DNA of 64,000 nt from Cycas panzhihuaensis (GCA_023213395.1 CM041465.1:22196001-22260000), one strand, 5' to 3'; shown: positions 1 to 11,939, counted from the first letter of the stretch. Numbers and translations are program-made. The notes: a model not told the origin generated them from the letters alone.

Positions 1-335
1 CATGAGGACTCACAATGTAGAGCCTAGCACCCCAAAGCCACTCCACATCGTGACTCTTCTCCTAAATGGGCATCTAGACCTAATTTAGACCAACCTGTCC
101 ACAAGGATCCTTTTCGCAAATATAGGTAATGTGATTGCAACACTTAGCAAAAAAGGAATCGAAATAGAGGAAGATCCCCCAACCCTCGCCCTGCACAAGC
201 TAAAGGGAATGGTGAAAGGAACTCTTCTTCTTCTGATTCTTCCCATCACTAAATTCCTTCCCCCTCTCGATCTTGAAATAAGGGAAAAGGAGTTATTCAA
301 ATGCTTAAGACCTTGCCATTATATGCCTTGACCTA
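1..335 (+). pseudogene. E0 gag, C-terminal remnant
   Basis: The end of the Gag polyprotein, which would package element RNA in virus-like particles. The stretch aligns by eye with the part of E4 after the CX2HX4HX3C-type knuckle and ends in the 'MLKTLPLYALT.SQVAKEVT' segment that marks the gag/protease border in the other copies. The frame is broken. Only the tail is present because the window starts inside it. I am confident of the homology, not of the exact border. Confidence 0.6.
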
Positions 336-1075
336 GTCCCAAGTAGCCAAAGAAGTAACTAGAGCTTCTTCTTCTACTCCTCATCTCAATCCTCCTCTAA
401 AAATCCCTCCTTCAGAGATCCTCCCTGCTTTCCAAGATCATGCATGTATTTCTTGATCATTATGATTTTCAAAGGGTGCTTCCCCAACCTACTATGAAGG
501 GCAATCCCTTCTCTCTCATTAACGAACTTCACAACATGGCTGTGGGGATGTCCATGATGGATGTCTTGAAAAGTTGTCCAGAATAATACGCTCTTCTCCT
601 AGAAACTCTAGGGTTGGTTGATGCTTTAGTTCATGCCTTAGGTGTTGCCCCAAGTCATAAACCTATCATCTCATTCAATCTTAAAGATCTCCCTCTAATT
701 AGTGAAAGGAAATATTAATGTCACTACCCCTTCACCATATCCATAGACATGCCTAAATGCATCCTTTGAAGGACTGTTGTAGACAATGGTTCTTCCGTCA
801 ATGCTATGCCTTGTACATCATGTAAGAGCTGGCATATCGGCCCTTGAACCAGTCATGTGGTGTTGTTAAGGCTATGATGGTAGCAAAAAGAATCCCTTGT
901 GATTGATTTCCATTCCCATCATTCTCGAAGATAAAACCATCCTTGCCGATATCATAGTCCTTAATGTAGACGTGGACTACAACCTCTTGTTGGGATGCCC
1001 ATGACTTGACCAAATGGAATCCATGTGCTCATCCCATTGGAGGCAACTTAAATTCATCTATGAGGGGTGAATAAA
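336..1075 (+). pseudogene. E0 retropepsin-like protease remnant
   Basis: Aspartic protease that would cleave the Gag-Pol polyprotein. The active-site motif reads V-V-D-N-G-S-S-V-N at about 779-805, with the catalytic Asp codon at 782-784. A DNGSS motif in place of D(T/S)GA is usual in Tat/Ogre proteases. It is followed by the conserved 'DYNLLLG' region near 980. Several in-frame stops and a frameshift inactivate it. The antisense open frame at 804-1013 is only its shadow. Confidence 0.7.
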
Positions 1076-1980
1076 GGTCATATCTAAGGAGCCTCCTCCT
1101 ACTAAACAATCCTATAAACCCTATCAAGTGGTTCATGGCTAGGAAAAAGGCGATAAGGGCCCATCTGCCCATGCTTTTTCTTGTTCTATCAACATTCCTA
1201 GTTCACCTTGTCTGAAAGAAGGCCCTTCCTCTTCTTCCTTAAACCTTATCTGTTTCACCTCTATTGGTGTAGGAAGCTATGGGTACCTCACCATGATAAG
1301 TGATGACGAGTATAACGGTGAGGATGAGGACCTCCTTCATCCCATATCCCTCCTAAACACGAGTAGGGGGTGCTCTCTTCATTTCAAGTCCCAACTTGAA
1401 ACCCCTTCCATCGAGAATCCCCATCCTCCTCCCAAGTCACATGTTATTGCTCTTATCTCTCGTGCAATTTCTTATATCACCTCATCTTCCACCTCATCAC
1501 TTCTCTTGAGCAATGAGATGAGGGAACCTCTTGTCACCTATCATAAGAGGTCATCTTCTGACTCTTTTGAAGAGTCTCCCGACTACGTTGAGTGGTGGAT
1601 AGATCGCTATGGTGCCGTCACTCCTTCTACTCCTCACTCCTCATCTTTGCAAATCATGATTATCCATGGGATAGATTGCTTTGAGAATGACGAGGCCTTA
1701 CTAGAGAACTTAGTGGGCTCCTTACTCGATGTCCCTCTGAGTCACCACAAACTTGGTCACCAGAGGATTTTAGCCATTGGGTCACCCTTAGCCGACCCAA
1801 ACCCATCTTCTTCTTCTTTACCCCCTTCTATTGACCAAACCCCCCTTCACTTCAAGGAGGGGAATTCCATATATATGGGGGCAACCAAGGACATCATCCT
1901 TGCTTCCAGTAAGGTCATCAAGGAGGAAGCAGAATGTTCCCCTGAATAAATGAAGGAATACACCCTTCTTTTCTAGGAAT
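1076..1980 (+). pseudogene. E0 acidic linker between protease and RT
   Basis: Long polyprotein linker with no recognised domain. The open stretch 1293-1949 shows the family hallmarks: an acidic run 'SDDEYNGEDEDLLHP', then 'GIDCFENDEALLENLVG', then 'MGATKDIILASSKVIKEE'. All Tat copies in the window carry the same segment. Its function is unknown; it may be a tether or a processing region. A TAG at 1974-1976 is also found at the homologous codon of E4 (58667-58669). Confidence 0.6.
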
Positions 1981-2881
1981 TACATGATGTCTTCACATGG
2001 GACTACTCTGATATGAAGGGAATAGACCCTTCTATTGTCACCCACAACCTCACTACCATTCTAGGCACTTGCCCTGTGTGGTAAAAATAGCACCCTCTTC
2101 ATCCTAAACGTTTAGCTACCGTGAAGATGGAAGTTGAGAAACTCCTAGAGGTGGGGTTAATCACCTCCATCAACTACCACAAGTGGTTCTCGAATATCAT
2201 TCCTGTTGCTAAAAAGAATGGGATAATCTGGATATGTGTTGATTTCCATGACATTAACAATGTGTGTCCTAAAGATAACTTCCATCTTCCCTTCATCGAT
2301 CAAATCATTGATCAAACTACTGGATTCAAAGTCATGTCCTTAATGGATGACTTCTCTGGGTATAACCAAATCTAGATCTCTCCCGAAGGCCATCATAAAG
2401 CAGCCTTCACCACTCCTTGGGGCATCTTCACTTACAAAGTGATGCCCTTTAGACCTAAGAATATAGGCACGACTTACCAAAGGGTAATGCAATTTTTCTT
2501 CCATGACCTCATCAACAAAAGCCTTAAGGTTTTCATGGACAATATGATAGGTCTCTTACGTATAAGGGCCCACCATCTTAGAGACTTATGAGCCATCTTC
2601 ATGCAATGTCGTAAATACCATGTGATCTTAAACTCTCTTAAATGCATATTTGCCATGATAGCTAGAAAACTCTTTAGTTTCCTTATTTCAAAACAAGGTA
2701 TCTAAATTGATCCTGACAAATTCAAAGCCATCCTTCACATGCATCCTCCTAAGACCCAATGATAAATCAAGTCGTTCTTAGGTAGATTAGGCTTTCTTAG
2801 GTGTTTCTTGACAAACTTCATTATAAACGCAAAACCCCTCACTAACCTATTGAAGAAAGGGGCCCCATTCATTTGGTCTCC
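1981..2881 (+). pseudogene. E0 reverse transcriptase and start of RNase H
   Basis: RNA-dependent DNA polymerase domain. Visible motifs are 'KMEVEKLLEVGLI', 'VDFHDINNVCPKDNF' and 'LMDDFSGYNQI' (2121-2375). The catalytic box near 2531 reads F-M-D-N rather than F-M-D-D, so the second catalytic Asp is lost. 'LLKKGAPFIW' near 2850 begins the RT/RNase H connection and is cut by the E1 LTR. Many stops show it is dead. The homology with E4 58661-59570 is continuous. Confidence 0.75.
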
Positions 2882-5838
2882 TGTTTCTCAGCTTTCGAGA
2901 ATGAGTTCCTAATAAGTCAACTAAGGTAAGTACAGGTATGCTTCTAGCCTTTACCTTTGTTACTCCTATAGAAAGGTAAATCAAAGCATCCTTTCATTGC
3001 ATGGCTAACTGACACATTTGAGTGATCATCTTGCACCTGTTGCTTGATCATACTGCTTGTTACTCTTTCAACCTATGATGATCAGTGGGACATGCATCCC
3101 CATGGCACTCCACAACCCTCTTATGCACCTCCATGTTGTCCTAAGCACCACTCAACTCGTGTGATCTGTCACATCCCTTGCCATATCATAGCCCTTAGCA
3201 CCCCACTAAGTGTGATTGTTTCATCTTTATGCTAGTTATCAGTTTCCTGGGAGTCCTACTACTCTAGTAGCCCATTTGGTTTAGGTCATCCTCTTCACAT
3301 GACTGTCCCCAACCATCTAAATAGAGGGTTGGCCCCTCGTAGGCCTGTGGTACTCTCTTTTAGGGCTCTCAGGCATGCCTTTTTTGGTCTATTTTGGTCT
3401 CTGTCATTATACTACGATAATGTCATGGTACTACGGCAACTTCGCGGTACTGCGAAGTTTGCTATGCACTGATTGTCACTCAACATTTTTTAAAAATATG
3501 CTGTGGTAAATTTCATCTTTTTCGCGAAATTGCCACATGGCTTCAACACCTCTTGAGCCCTACCTCAACCTTAATCGTCCATTTAGCCTAGGGTTATGTA
3601 TAAAGCCTAAAACAACCTCATTTTATATCTCTTCTTCCTCGTTCTCTTATATCTTCTCTTCTTTCCATAGGCGTTTTCTACAGGAATGCCCCGCAACACC
3701 TGATTTCCCTATGCTCTAGCCTAAGATTTGCCCATTGCAGCTCTGATCCACGGTAGTAAGCTCACCAACAAACATCTCCAAGCAAGGATCCACTTTTAAG
3801 TTTGGCCCCCATACCCTTCCTATAGGTTTCAGCAAGTTTATTTCTAGGTTGCAACATCCTCCTAATGACCCCCCTGTAAGCATAAGAAATCTGCTATTTC
3901 CTATTGTTTTCAAGGGGCAGACTTGCCGCCTACTTAGTCAAGTAGGTACTATTCTATTGTTGTTCCATTTCTTTCCTTTGAACTGTCTTATAAAAGGTTA
4001 GATCATCGAGAATACCCTTCTCTTCTTGATTTTTTAGTGCATATAGGAGGTAGTCCCTCTGTTTCTTTCATTTCTGCCCTCTTCATATTCCTACCCTCTC
4101 CTAGTTTTGTCCAAGGAGGTTACAGGAGAGGATCCTAAAGACCAAGAGAAAGGAGCGAAGGTAGGTTCCATACCCAACTAGGCCTACTCCTCAAGGGCAA
4201 CCCCCTTCTCCTCTTTCCTCTCTTCTACTTGTGCCTCTCTTCTATTACCAGGGAGTCTCTAGGAATTGCCCAATGCTAGATATTAGCATATGCAGCCCTT
4301 GATGCACTATTTCTAGGCCTGCACACCTCTCTTGGGTAGCTCTTCTAGCCCTAAACATTATCCCTCATTCATCTTGGGTATTGGCTTGGTTAATATTGCA
4401 ATTTATTGCACATAGCATATTTGCAACATAGGCAACATTTGTAAACCTCGTGTTGTTTATTTCCCTTACGATCTACTACCAATAGCCTATCCCAACTTGT
4501 TGTTTCCTGTATCTAAGGATAGCATGGAGGTGCGCTTGTTAAAGGGTTAGCCATTCTGAGGCTAACCTCCCCCACACTTTGTCTTATGTTATTGGTTTTC
4601 TTGGGAGATGAAGAGTTATTCTTTAGTGGAAGATCACTTAACTTGAAGTACTTTAACTTGCAGTGTTTTAGCATTTTACCATTACATATATATATATATT
4701 TTCTTTGTATCTTAGTAGCCCCTTGGGAAAGGGCAAGGAACCTTTTTATTATAGGCTTGTCACGCCATTTGTGAAGAAGGGTAAATGGTAACAATCCATG
4801 TGCGTTTCTTGGCCTCCTTTCCATTGGTTATTCTAGCCTTCGTATAGTTCCTTTTTCCTTTGTGTTTTTCTTACTTCTTTCCTTTTGTTTTGGGGGAGGT
4901 AAGGAAACCTCTACACTGCTCATGTATTAGGAGAGGGAAAAGAAAAAGTGGGTGTAGCGCAAGGTGGAAATCATGTTTCAGCTACATTATCTTTCTAGGT
5001 ATGGCAGTTTCCTTTCATTGGTCTTTTCTTACTTCTTTTAGTTTATATGTTTGCACAAAAGAAACATAAAGAAATAAGGTGAAAGAGAACCAACTTGCAT
5101 CATTCATTTGCACATTAGTTCACACTTTAGGAAAGAGTGTCTGATAGGAGATATCCCCTTACCTCTTTCTGTTCAATTGCATTGCTGTGCACTTTGTATG
5201 ATATATTGGTTTATCTCTTTTCTTCCTCTTCTCTTACTTAATGTGGAATAAAAGTAAGGATTTATCTTTGAGAGAAAATGAGAGAAAAAGTGCATTTATT
5301 ATCTTTTATACATATATGATTTACTTACCTCTCATTTGCATACACATACAACTAGTCTTTGCCCCATTTTTACACGTAGAGATTAGACTCCCTCACATAT
5401 AAAGTAGTGGGAACTTCTTCTGCCACTATTCTTTATCCATCTAATGGGTTAGCTCTTAGAGGAATCGTCCCCTAAGACATCTTCCTTTACCCCATCATAC
5501 TTACACATATCCCATCTACATCCCTTAGTTTTTCACAAGGATCTACTTCCTTGTTGTGCCTTGCCTTCCCCTTTCGGCCATCCAAGGGCGGGAAGACCCC
5601 TATTTTGAGGTTACTCAGATAATCGAGGATATCCCTCACTTATGCTACCCTCCAAAATCAAATACTAAGTTACTTAGAGGAAGTTGTGCGCCATTCGTGG
5701 GTCCCTAACCTACATTCTGACGCATGGACGTCCTATGTGGGTGCTTCTTATCACTTGTTAAATTGACCCCTTCACTCTGGAGCTTTACGTTGATAGTCCT
5801 AACTAGGTGTAGTAACCATCCCCATAAACACGATTCTA
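2882..5838 (+). repeat. E1 5' LTR (Tat family, about 2.96 kb)
   Basis: It begins TGTTTCTCAGC and ends just before a primer-binding site, and it is colinear with the E2 and E4 LTRs. Contents in order: a donor-like AAGGTAAG about 50 bp in, the hairpin around 3438-3466, a TATAAA box at 3599, and the block TGGCCATCCAAGG..GGAAGACC-like at about 5576-5600 near the 3' end. No gene is present; short open frames inside it are not coding. It is more diverged from the E2 LTR than the E2 LTRs are from each other. Confidence 0.8.
3599..3605 (+). promoter_or_regulatory. TATA box of E1 LTR
   Basis: TATAAAG follows 'CTAGGGTTATG' and precedes 'CCTAAAACAACCTCATTTTA'. The same context surrounds TATATAT in the E2 LTRs (6631, 40459), so this is the likely core promoter of the element's genomic RNA. 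Confidence 0.6.
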
Positions 5839-5925
5839 CTAGCGACCATACTGGGGACCTACTAGTAAGGGAATTAGTCTTTAGTCTTTCTCTTTTTCCT
5901 TTTGGTGCTACTACCTCTTGGTAGT
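5839..5925 (+). other. E1 primer-binding site and leader start
   Basis: Immediately after the LTR, TAGCGACCATACTGGGGACC (5840-5859) matches the family primer-binding site. This resembles the TGGCGAC...CTGGGGA site of Tat/Ogre elements, which is usually assigned to tRNA-Arg. About 65 bp of leader follow, ending in 'CTACCTCTTGGTAG', and then the E2 LTR starts. The leader continues in the same way in E2 (14640-14690) up to that point, so E2 probably landed in the leader of E1. Confidence 0.65.
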
Positions 5926-6630
5926 TGTTTCCTAGCTACCGGGAATGGGTATGGATAGATTGACTCAGGTAAGCACATGTATGCTTCTCTCTCCTATCTC
6001 GACTACTTTAGAGATTGTAAATTGAAGTATTTGTTATATTGCATGATTGATTAACTTATCTATATGATTGATTATGCATTTTTGCTTGAGCACTTCGCAT
6101 GTCCCTAGCCTATGACAACCCATAGGACCTGCCTCTCTATGAGGTAGGCATGCCCATGGTACTCTACAAACCTCTGCGCCACCTCCATGTCACCTCCAGC
6201 CTCACCCAACTTGTGTGATCTACTCACACCTTGGTCACCTATCACAACTCTTGACACTTCACCAAGAGTTGTTACTATCTTGCATCCTTTCATAGCATTT
6301 CTAGGAATCCCAACACTTGATGTCCTATTTGGTCTAGCCTATATGTTACTCAAAGTGTTCCTAGCCACTTGGATAGGAGGGCTAGCCCTTACTAGACCTA
6401 GCACATCTCTATTTAGTGCTCCCAGGACCCTTACCATTATTGTTTTGGCATTCTGGTCTCGCACTGTTGTAAACTTAGCGGTAACACGAAGTTTACTGCG
6501 GTGCAACTATCTCACATTATTTTTTTAATCCACTATGGAAATTCTCACTTTTTTTGTAGAACTACCACATGGATTAGTTGACAAATCATCCCTACTTAAA
6601 CCCTAATCACTCGATTAAGGTTAGGATGGG

Positions 6631-6637
6631 TATATAT
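6631..6637 (+). promoter_or_regulatory. TATA box of E2 5' LTR
   Basis: TATATAT in the context 'TTAGGATGGG-TATATAT-CCCAAAAAGGACC', identical in the 3' LTR of the same element at 40459. Similar boxes occur at this place in the E1, E3 and E4 LTRs, which supports it as the core promoter. Confidence 0.65.
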
Positions 6638-6889
6638 CCCAAAAAGGACCTCATTTTACTCTCTCTTGGCTCTCCAACAATATTTCTCTAATTACTATTA
6701 TGCTCTCTCTTCCCTTCTTCTCACAGGTATGCCTGCAACGCTGGAGTTTCTGCCACCCCAACCTGGGATCCACCTGTAGCAGCTCTGGTACGTGGTAGAG
6801 GACTCCTCATCTAGCATCTTCAAGTGAGATCTCCATGCTCGCCCCTCAGGTCTCATCAAGCAAGTTCCTCCTTCTGCACCACCTTGTGA

Positions 6890-6894
6890 GGTAC
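6890..6894. repeat. Target-site duplication GGTAC (left)
   Basis: GGTAC precedes TGTAGTGATC. The same 5 bp follow the other end of the insertion at 12603-12607. The undisturbed E2 3' LTR has a single 'GAAGGTACCTTGTG'-like site near 40718, which confirms the empty site. Confidence 0.9.
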
Positions 6895-7473
6895 TGTAGT
6901 GATCTAATTCTACTTTTATAGCATTTTTCCTCAAAAATACAAGTAATAATCCATAAAAACAATAACTAGATGCTATTCAACAAGAAAAATGAACAATGAA
7001 CAAGAATTACGTAATCCATGTATAAATAATAGTCTTTATTGTCAAATAATACCAAAATAGAGCAAAAGTTCAACAAAGTACACTGCCTTTCTTGAAGACG
7101 TGAGCTTCCCTCTTGAGGCGAGGAACCCTCCAAACTGCAATTTCTAAATGGGCGAGCTAATTGCAGCCCTAGAACAAAAAATGCACGACAAAAGAACCTC
7201 CGACGATGTTGAAATGAGGCCGCAAATCCTCCTTAAATAGGCGCCCAAACGAAAGTAATAGAAGTCGGCCAGACTGGGTAATATTCTTCTTAAAACTGCT
7301 CAAGTAGAAGTCGGCCAGAACTTCTCCAAAAGCGGCAGCTAACTTGAAATGGCCATAACTTTTGATTGAGATGTCGGAATTGACTTTTGTCTGAACCGTT
7401 GGAATCCTTATTCAGAGGCCTTCAATTTGAATGGTTACATGGCATAGTTTTAACTAGATTTTGGAATGTTCCA
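6895..7473 (-). repeat. Chromovirus 3' LTR (left copy)
   Basis: Runs from TGTAGTGATC to GGAATGTTCCA on the + strand, 579 bp. The other LTR ends in GTTACA, so the terminal A has become C here. It differs from 12024-12602 at roughly 30-35 positions by eye, including small indels near 7018-7100 and 7284. Confidence 0.92.
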
Positions 7474-7487
7474 AATCCCTCCCCTTC
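7474..7487 (-). other. Chromovirus polypurine tract
   Basis: On the minus strand GAAGGGGAGGGATT lies directly against the 3' LTR. This is the position and composition needed to prime plus-strand DNA synthesis. Confidence 0.8.
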
Positions 7488-7503
7488 AAAGCATGCTTTG
7501 CCC

Positions 7504-7878
7504 TCAAAGCATTGGTAAGGGCCCATTTTTCTGCATCCATTCTTCAGATTCCCACGTTGCATCTTCAAGCTCCAATGTCTTCCATTTGATTAGATACTCT
7601 TTTATTATCCTGGATCGTAAATTCTTATCCCTGGTCTTCAATATCCCCTCGGGTTCCACTACCATCATTCCTTCTTCATCAAGTGTTGGTAAATTTGTTT
7701 GTGGAGCTTCCTTTTCACCCAACTTTTTCTTCAAGCAAGATACATGGAAGATATTATGGATTTTGCTTTCTAGTGGCAGTTTTAACTGATATGCCACTTC
7801 CCCTATGCGTTCCTCAATCTGATATGGTCCAAAGAATCTTGGTGATAATTTATGTCGATTATTTTGTTTCATCGACAT
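7504..7878 (-). pseudogene. Chromovirus integrase C-terminus and chromodomain
   Basis: The 124-residue open stretch begins in the integrase C-terminal domain ('KLSPRFFGPYQIEERIGEVAYQL') and passes 'HNIFHVSCLKK'. It ends in a chromodomain: 'PEGILKTRD', then 'EYLIKWKTLELEDATWE'. In this group the chromodomain directs integration to particular chromatin marks. Two of the usual aromatic positions (Y and W) are visible. It sits at the 3' end of pol just before the polypurine tract. Upstream it is separated from the integrase core by stops. Confidence 0.85.
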
Positions 7879-8937
7879 CTGTTTGTAGGGTTGGAGTCTT
7901 AAGAATACCCATTCTCCTATCTCAAAACTCCGCTCGATCTCTTTCTATCTCGCTTGTTGCTTCATCCTATTTTTGCCATCTCCAAATTATTCTTTAATAT
8001 TCGAATTGTTTCTTGCATCCATGCAAGTTTTCTTGACCTGTCTGCACTTTAGATGTATTTAGCCGATTCAAGAGTGATGGAGGTTCATACCCATATAGTG
8101 CTTGAAATGGTGACATTTTAGCCATTGCATGGTATGTGGTGTTATACCACCATTACGCCAAATGGAGCCATCGATGCCATTGTGTTTGTTTATCTGATGC
8201 GAAGTTTCTTAAGTATCCCTCCACACATTTGTTAACTATTTCCGTCTGGCCATCTATCTCATGGGTGGTATCTTTGTGCTCATATGTAAGCTAGTCTTGG
8301 TCGATTTGAACAACTCCTTCCAAAAGTGACTTGTGAATTTGGGATCCCTGTCACTGATTGTAACCTTTGGAAAGCCATGTAGTCTGTGAATTTCTTTCAT
8401 ATATAATTCTGCTATTTGGCTTGCTTTTGCTCCTATTTGAGTTCCCCTGAAATGGGCATATTTAGTTAATCTGTCTACCACTACAAAAATTGCATCTCTT
8501 CCTTCTGAACATGGAAGACCTGTAATAAAATCCATAGAGATTTCTTCCCATTTTTGATGGGGAATGGGAAGGGGTTGTAGCAACCCGGGGGTCTTCACAG
8601 ATTTAGTTTTATTCCTTTGACATGTATCACATTCTGATACAAATTGGAGGACGTCAGATTTCAACCCTTTCCAGTAAAACGAGCTCAAGCCTTCTATAAG
8701 TCTTATCCATCCTCGAATGTCCCGAAACCGAGTTGAGTGAGCTTCTTGAAGTAGTGCTTCTTTTAGTTTACTTGTCTTTGGAACAAATATTTTTCCTTTC
8801 CTTAGAATTAATTCTCCTTGTTCCGTAAATTGCACTACTTTTCCTTCTCTGATCTTTTGCCTTATTCCTTGTGATATCTTGTCATCTTCATATTCCTTTG
8901 CCAGCTCTGTTGCCCATTTTGGAGTTGCTATTGTCAT
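7879..8937 (-). pseudogene. Chromovirus integrase
   Basis: Catalyses insertion of element cDNA. The open stretch 8937-8254 shows the zinc-binding Cys pair 'CDTCQRNK', the first catalytic Asp in 'ISMDFITGLP' and the second in 'TISDRDPKF'. The third residue, Glu, lies in 'DGQTEIVNK' near 8230 in another frame. The second His of the HHCC motif is displaced by a 1-base frameshift near 8724: the other frame reads G-H-S-R-M. A further frameshift precedes 8254. The remaining 8250-7880 is the integrase tail with stops. Confidence 0.85.
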
Positions 8938-9494
8938 TATTGAATCGAGGCTTCAATCTTTCCTTCCTCCGATAGTCTAGATAGAGCATCAGCTATTACA
9001 TTTTCTTTCCCTTTTTTGTATTCTATGGTGAAGTCAAAAGTCTGCAACTTACTGACCCATTTTTGTTGTTCATCAGATAATACCTTTTGATTCAGAAAGT
9101 ACTTCAGTCATGATCGGCTTCTAACCACAAATTTACTCCCTAGTAAATACTGCCTCCATTGGTGTATTGCATGCATAATGGCCAGCATCTCTTTGTCATA
9201 TATTGGTTTTATTTTTTCCCTATTATTCAGCTTCCGGCTTTCATAAGCTATTGGCCTTCCTCCTTGTAATAGAATTGCTCCTATTCCAAAACCCGAAGCA
9301 TCACATTCCAATGTGAATGGTTGAGTAAAATCTGGCAAGGCCAATATTGGAGCTGTGATCATTGCTTGTTTTAATTCTTGAAATGCTCCTTCTGCTCCTA
9401 AATTCCATTTGAACGCATCCTTTTTGGTCAGGTCTATTAGTGGTGATGCTATGTGTGCATACCCTTTTATGAACTTTCTCAAAATCTGTTGCAC
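8938..9494 (-). pseudogene. Chromovirus RNase H
   Basis: Ty3-type RNase H that would remove the RNA strand. Visible are 'FTLECDASGFGIGAILLQ' (first Asp), 'PIYDKEMLAIMHAIHQWRQYL' (Glu) and, after a frameshift near 9110, 'DHDSLKYFLNQK'. 'NVIADALSR' near 8990 closes the domain. The reading frame overlaps that of RT at 9301-9494, which reflects another frameshift near 9485. Confidence 0.85.
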
Positions 9495-9689
9495 CCAAAA
9501 AACTTCTTACTCCTGTGACATTCTTCGGAGTTGGCCAGTTTACAATTGCTTGGATCTTTTTTGGATCAATTTTGATTCCTTCACCTGTGATAATGTGGCC
9601 CAGATACTCCAATTCTTTTTTTGCGAAAGAACACTTTTTCTTATTTGCAAACAATTGCGCTTTCTCAAGTGTGAGCGTAACTTCCTTTA

Positions 9690-10400
9690 TATGTTCCATA
9701 TGTTCTTCCCATGTTTTGCTATAGATTAGGATATCGCCAAAGAAAACTAGATAAATTTCCTCAAAACATGTTTTAGTATTGAATTCATTGTGCTTTGGAA
9801 AGTAGCTGGAGCATTTGTTAAGCCAAAAGGCATAACCTTGAATTCAAACAACCCTTCATGCGTTCTGAATGCAGTTTTGTAGACATCTTCTTCTTTGACC
9901 CTTATTTGGTAGTATCCTGAGCGCAAATCTATCTTTGAAAAGTATCGAGCTCCATGTAATTCATCTAACAAATCTTCAATCCTTGGGATAGGGTATCGAT
10001 TCTTTATGGTCAATTTGTTTAGGCCACGATAATCCACACACATTCTGTAAGATCCATCTTTCTTTAGATTGACCACCACAGGAGAGGCGAATGGACTCGT
10101 GCTTTTCACCACTACACCTTGGAGTAACAGTTCTTGTGTGATTTTTTCAATTTCTTTCCTGAGATGATAAGGATGCCTATATGGAGGAATGTTGACTGGT
10201 ATTACTCTGGGGATAAGGTCTATTGAGTGCTCTAATTCCCTTTTCGGTGGCAGTCCTTGGGGTTCTTCAAAAACTCTTTGATGTTTTCCTAAGATTTCCT
10301 GAATCTCTAAGGGAATGTCTTCTAGTTCTACTTTGTAACATGACATTATGTATGGTTGTGGATTCTTCTTTAAAAATTTTTCCATCCTATGAGATGAGAC
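9690..10400 (-). pseudogene. Chromovirus reverse transcriptase
   Basis: Visible motifs are '[21 protein letters not shown]', '[13 protein letters not shown]', '[15 protein letters not shown]' and '[16 protein letters not shown]' (the longest open stretch is 10562-9747). The catalytic box at about 9735-9750 reads F-F-G-D-I: the first Asp of the usual x-x-D-D pair is Gly (GGC). The polymerase is therefore inactive in this copy. A frameshift lies between 9747 and 9699. Confidence 0.9.
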
Positions 10401-10795
10401 AAAATTTGACTGGGGTGTGGTCGGGCTTGTAGAGATATTTGCGTCCTTTTGTCGAAACACATAAATCTTGTCATATAGTTGGTAACGATGTTTCCCAACG
10501 TTTGTAGCCATTGAATCCCCAAAACTACATCCACTCCGCCTATAGGCATGGAAAACATACAAGTTGTGACCTTGTAATCATTAATCTGAGAGTTGTATCT
10601 TTGCAAGATCCTCCACATGGCGTTGTTCTCCCATTTGCTATTGACACTTGGAAGGTGTTGAGGGGTTTCACTTGTAACACCAATTTCTTCTGATACCTTG
10701 TTTATAAAATTATGTGTACTCCCACTATCAACTAAAATTGATACTGGTGTTCCCTTGATTTGTCCTTGGAATCTTAGGGTCTGTGGGGATACCAT
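10370..10795 (-). pseudogene. Chromovirus protease
   Basis: Retropepsin-like domain with 'TPVSILVDSGSTHNFINK', so the D-S-G catalytic triplet is intact. It is followed by the '[12 protein letters not shown]' region that ends the domain. It overlaps the upstream gag frame at 10774-10795 and the downstream RT frame at 10370-10562. This shows small frameshifts in a polyprotein that was once continuous. Confidence 0.88.
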
Positions 10796-11939
10796 GCCTC
10801 AGTAATGGCCTGCAGTGAGATTTGGACATTCCCTGTATCCACTTCCAGAAGTTCATCTTCCTCCCTTTCTATGCTCTGGTCTTGTTCTACTTCTTCCTCT
10901 GCTTCTTCTGGTATTTCTGCATCCTCATTATTGATCATGAAAACCTTTTTTACTGGGCATTGGTGGTCCTTATTCCATTTTCCTCCACACTTGAAGCACG
11001 TCCCTTTTCTTATATGCTCCTCTTTGGTTGTTCCTGAGCTTTCTCCTGTATTTCTTATAGCTAACGGAGGATCTACCTTTATTCTGATTTTGCCCAATTA
11101 GGATTACGGTCCGATATGGTGGTGGCTCATATCTCCTTGTATATGTTGGTCTACTATCTCTAAGTTCTGCCTCTACATTTCTTGCTATCCGAATTGCTAC
11201 TTGGAGTTGAGGTGGATCCGCTTTAACTCTAAATTTGATTTGATTTTTCAATCCACTAATATAAGTCTCCGTGAAACATTCCTCGCAGATTTTTCTGAGA
11301 CCATACATTGTAGTGTTTGAAACTGTTCCGTATATTCTTGGACCGTTCCTTGTTGATGTAATCATGTTAACTGAGCAAAGTAATCAGATTCCAAGAATCG
11401 CCATATTGCTCTATTAGTCCTCCTCTTAGATTCTCCCAAGTCTGTTGTATTGGTAAATTCATCTTTTGCCACCAATAGTACCACCTTAATGCCCTTCCGT
11501 TTAACTGTAAGGATGCTATTTCCATCTTTTCCTTACTTGTTGAGTTATAGACCCTAAAATAGTTTTCCATTTGTAAGATCCAATTTGTGATATTCTTGGA
11601 TACTTCAGGATCAAATTTTTCCAAGGATAATCTTGCTCCTTTCCATCCATTATCCATGTTGGAAGTTCTCCTTTCATAAATTCGTCCATCAAACCTATTC
11701 CCCTGGTTTTCTTGATTGTTCCAAGTATCTATTTGTTCTATTCCTGATGCATTGCTGTTATCCATTTCTCCACCCGACACATTCTGTGTTGCTTGATCTG
11801 CTTTTGCTAGTAACTCCTGAATTAAGGTTGTTAAAGCCTTTATGCTCTGGTTTAATTCTAATGTGCCTTCAATTTTTTCCTCTGAGGTTTTAGAGTGGGC
11901 TGCCATCTTCCTAGGAATGAGGGTTTTCCCTGATCTCAA
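10774..11939 (-). pseudogene. Chromovirus gag with CCHC zinc knuckle
   Basis: The start at 11939 is the first long open frame after the primer site; a later Met is also possible. Residues near 100-190 form the retrotransposon gag domain ('WILQMENYFRVY', 'LNGRALRWYYWW'). The C-terminal knuckle reads 'CFKCGGKWNKDHQC' at about 11010-10960, the chromovirus type of zinc finger. Frameshifts at about 11366 and 11000 split it into three frames. It would form the particle and bind element RNA. Confidence 0.85.

Larger units (their letters stand above)
1..2881 (+). mobile_element. E0: truncated Tat-lineage Ty3/gypsy element (gag end to RNase H start)
   Basis: This is an internal fragment of the main Tat-type family, colinear with 56730-59575 of element E4. 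It enters the window in the gag zinc-knuckle region and runs through protease, acidic linker and reverse transcriptase into the beginning of RNase H. It stops abruptly at 2881, where the LTR of E1 begins, so E1 was probably inserted here. It is the most decayed copy, with many TAG/TAA codons and frameshifts. Its 3' half should lie beyond the right end of the window. Confidence 0.85.
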
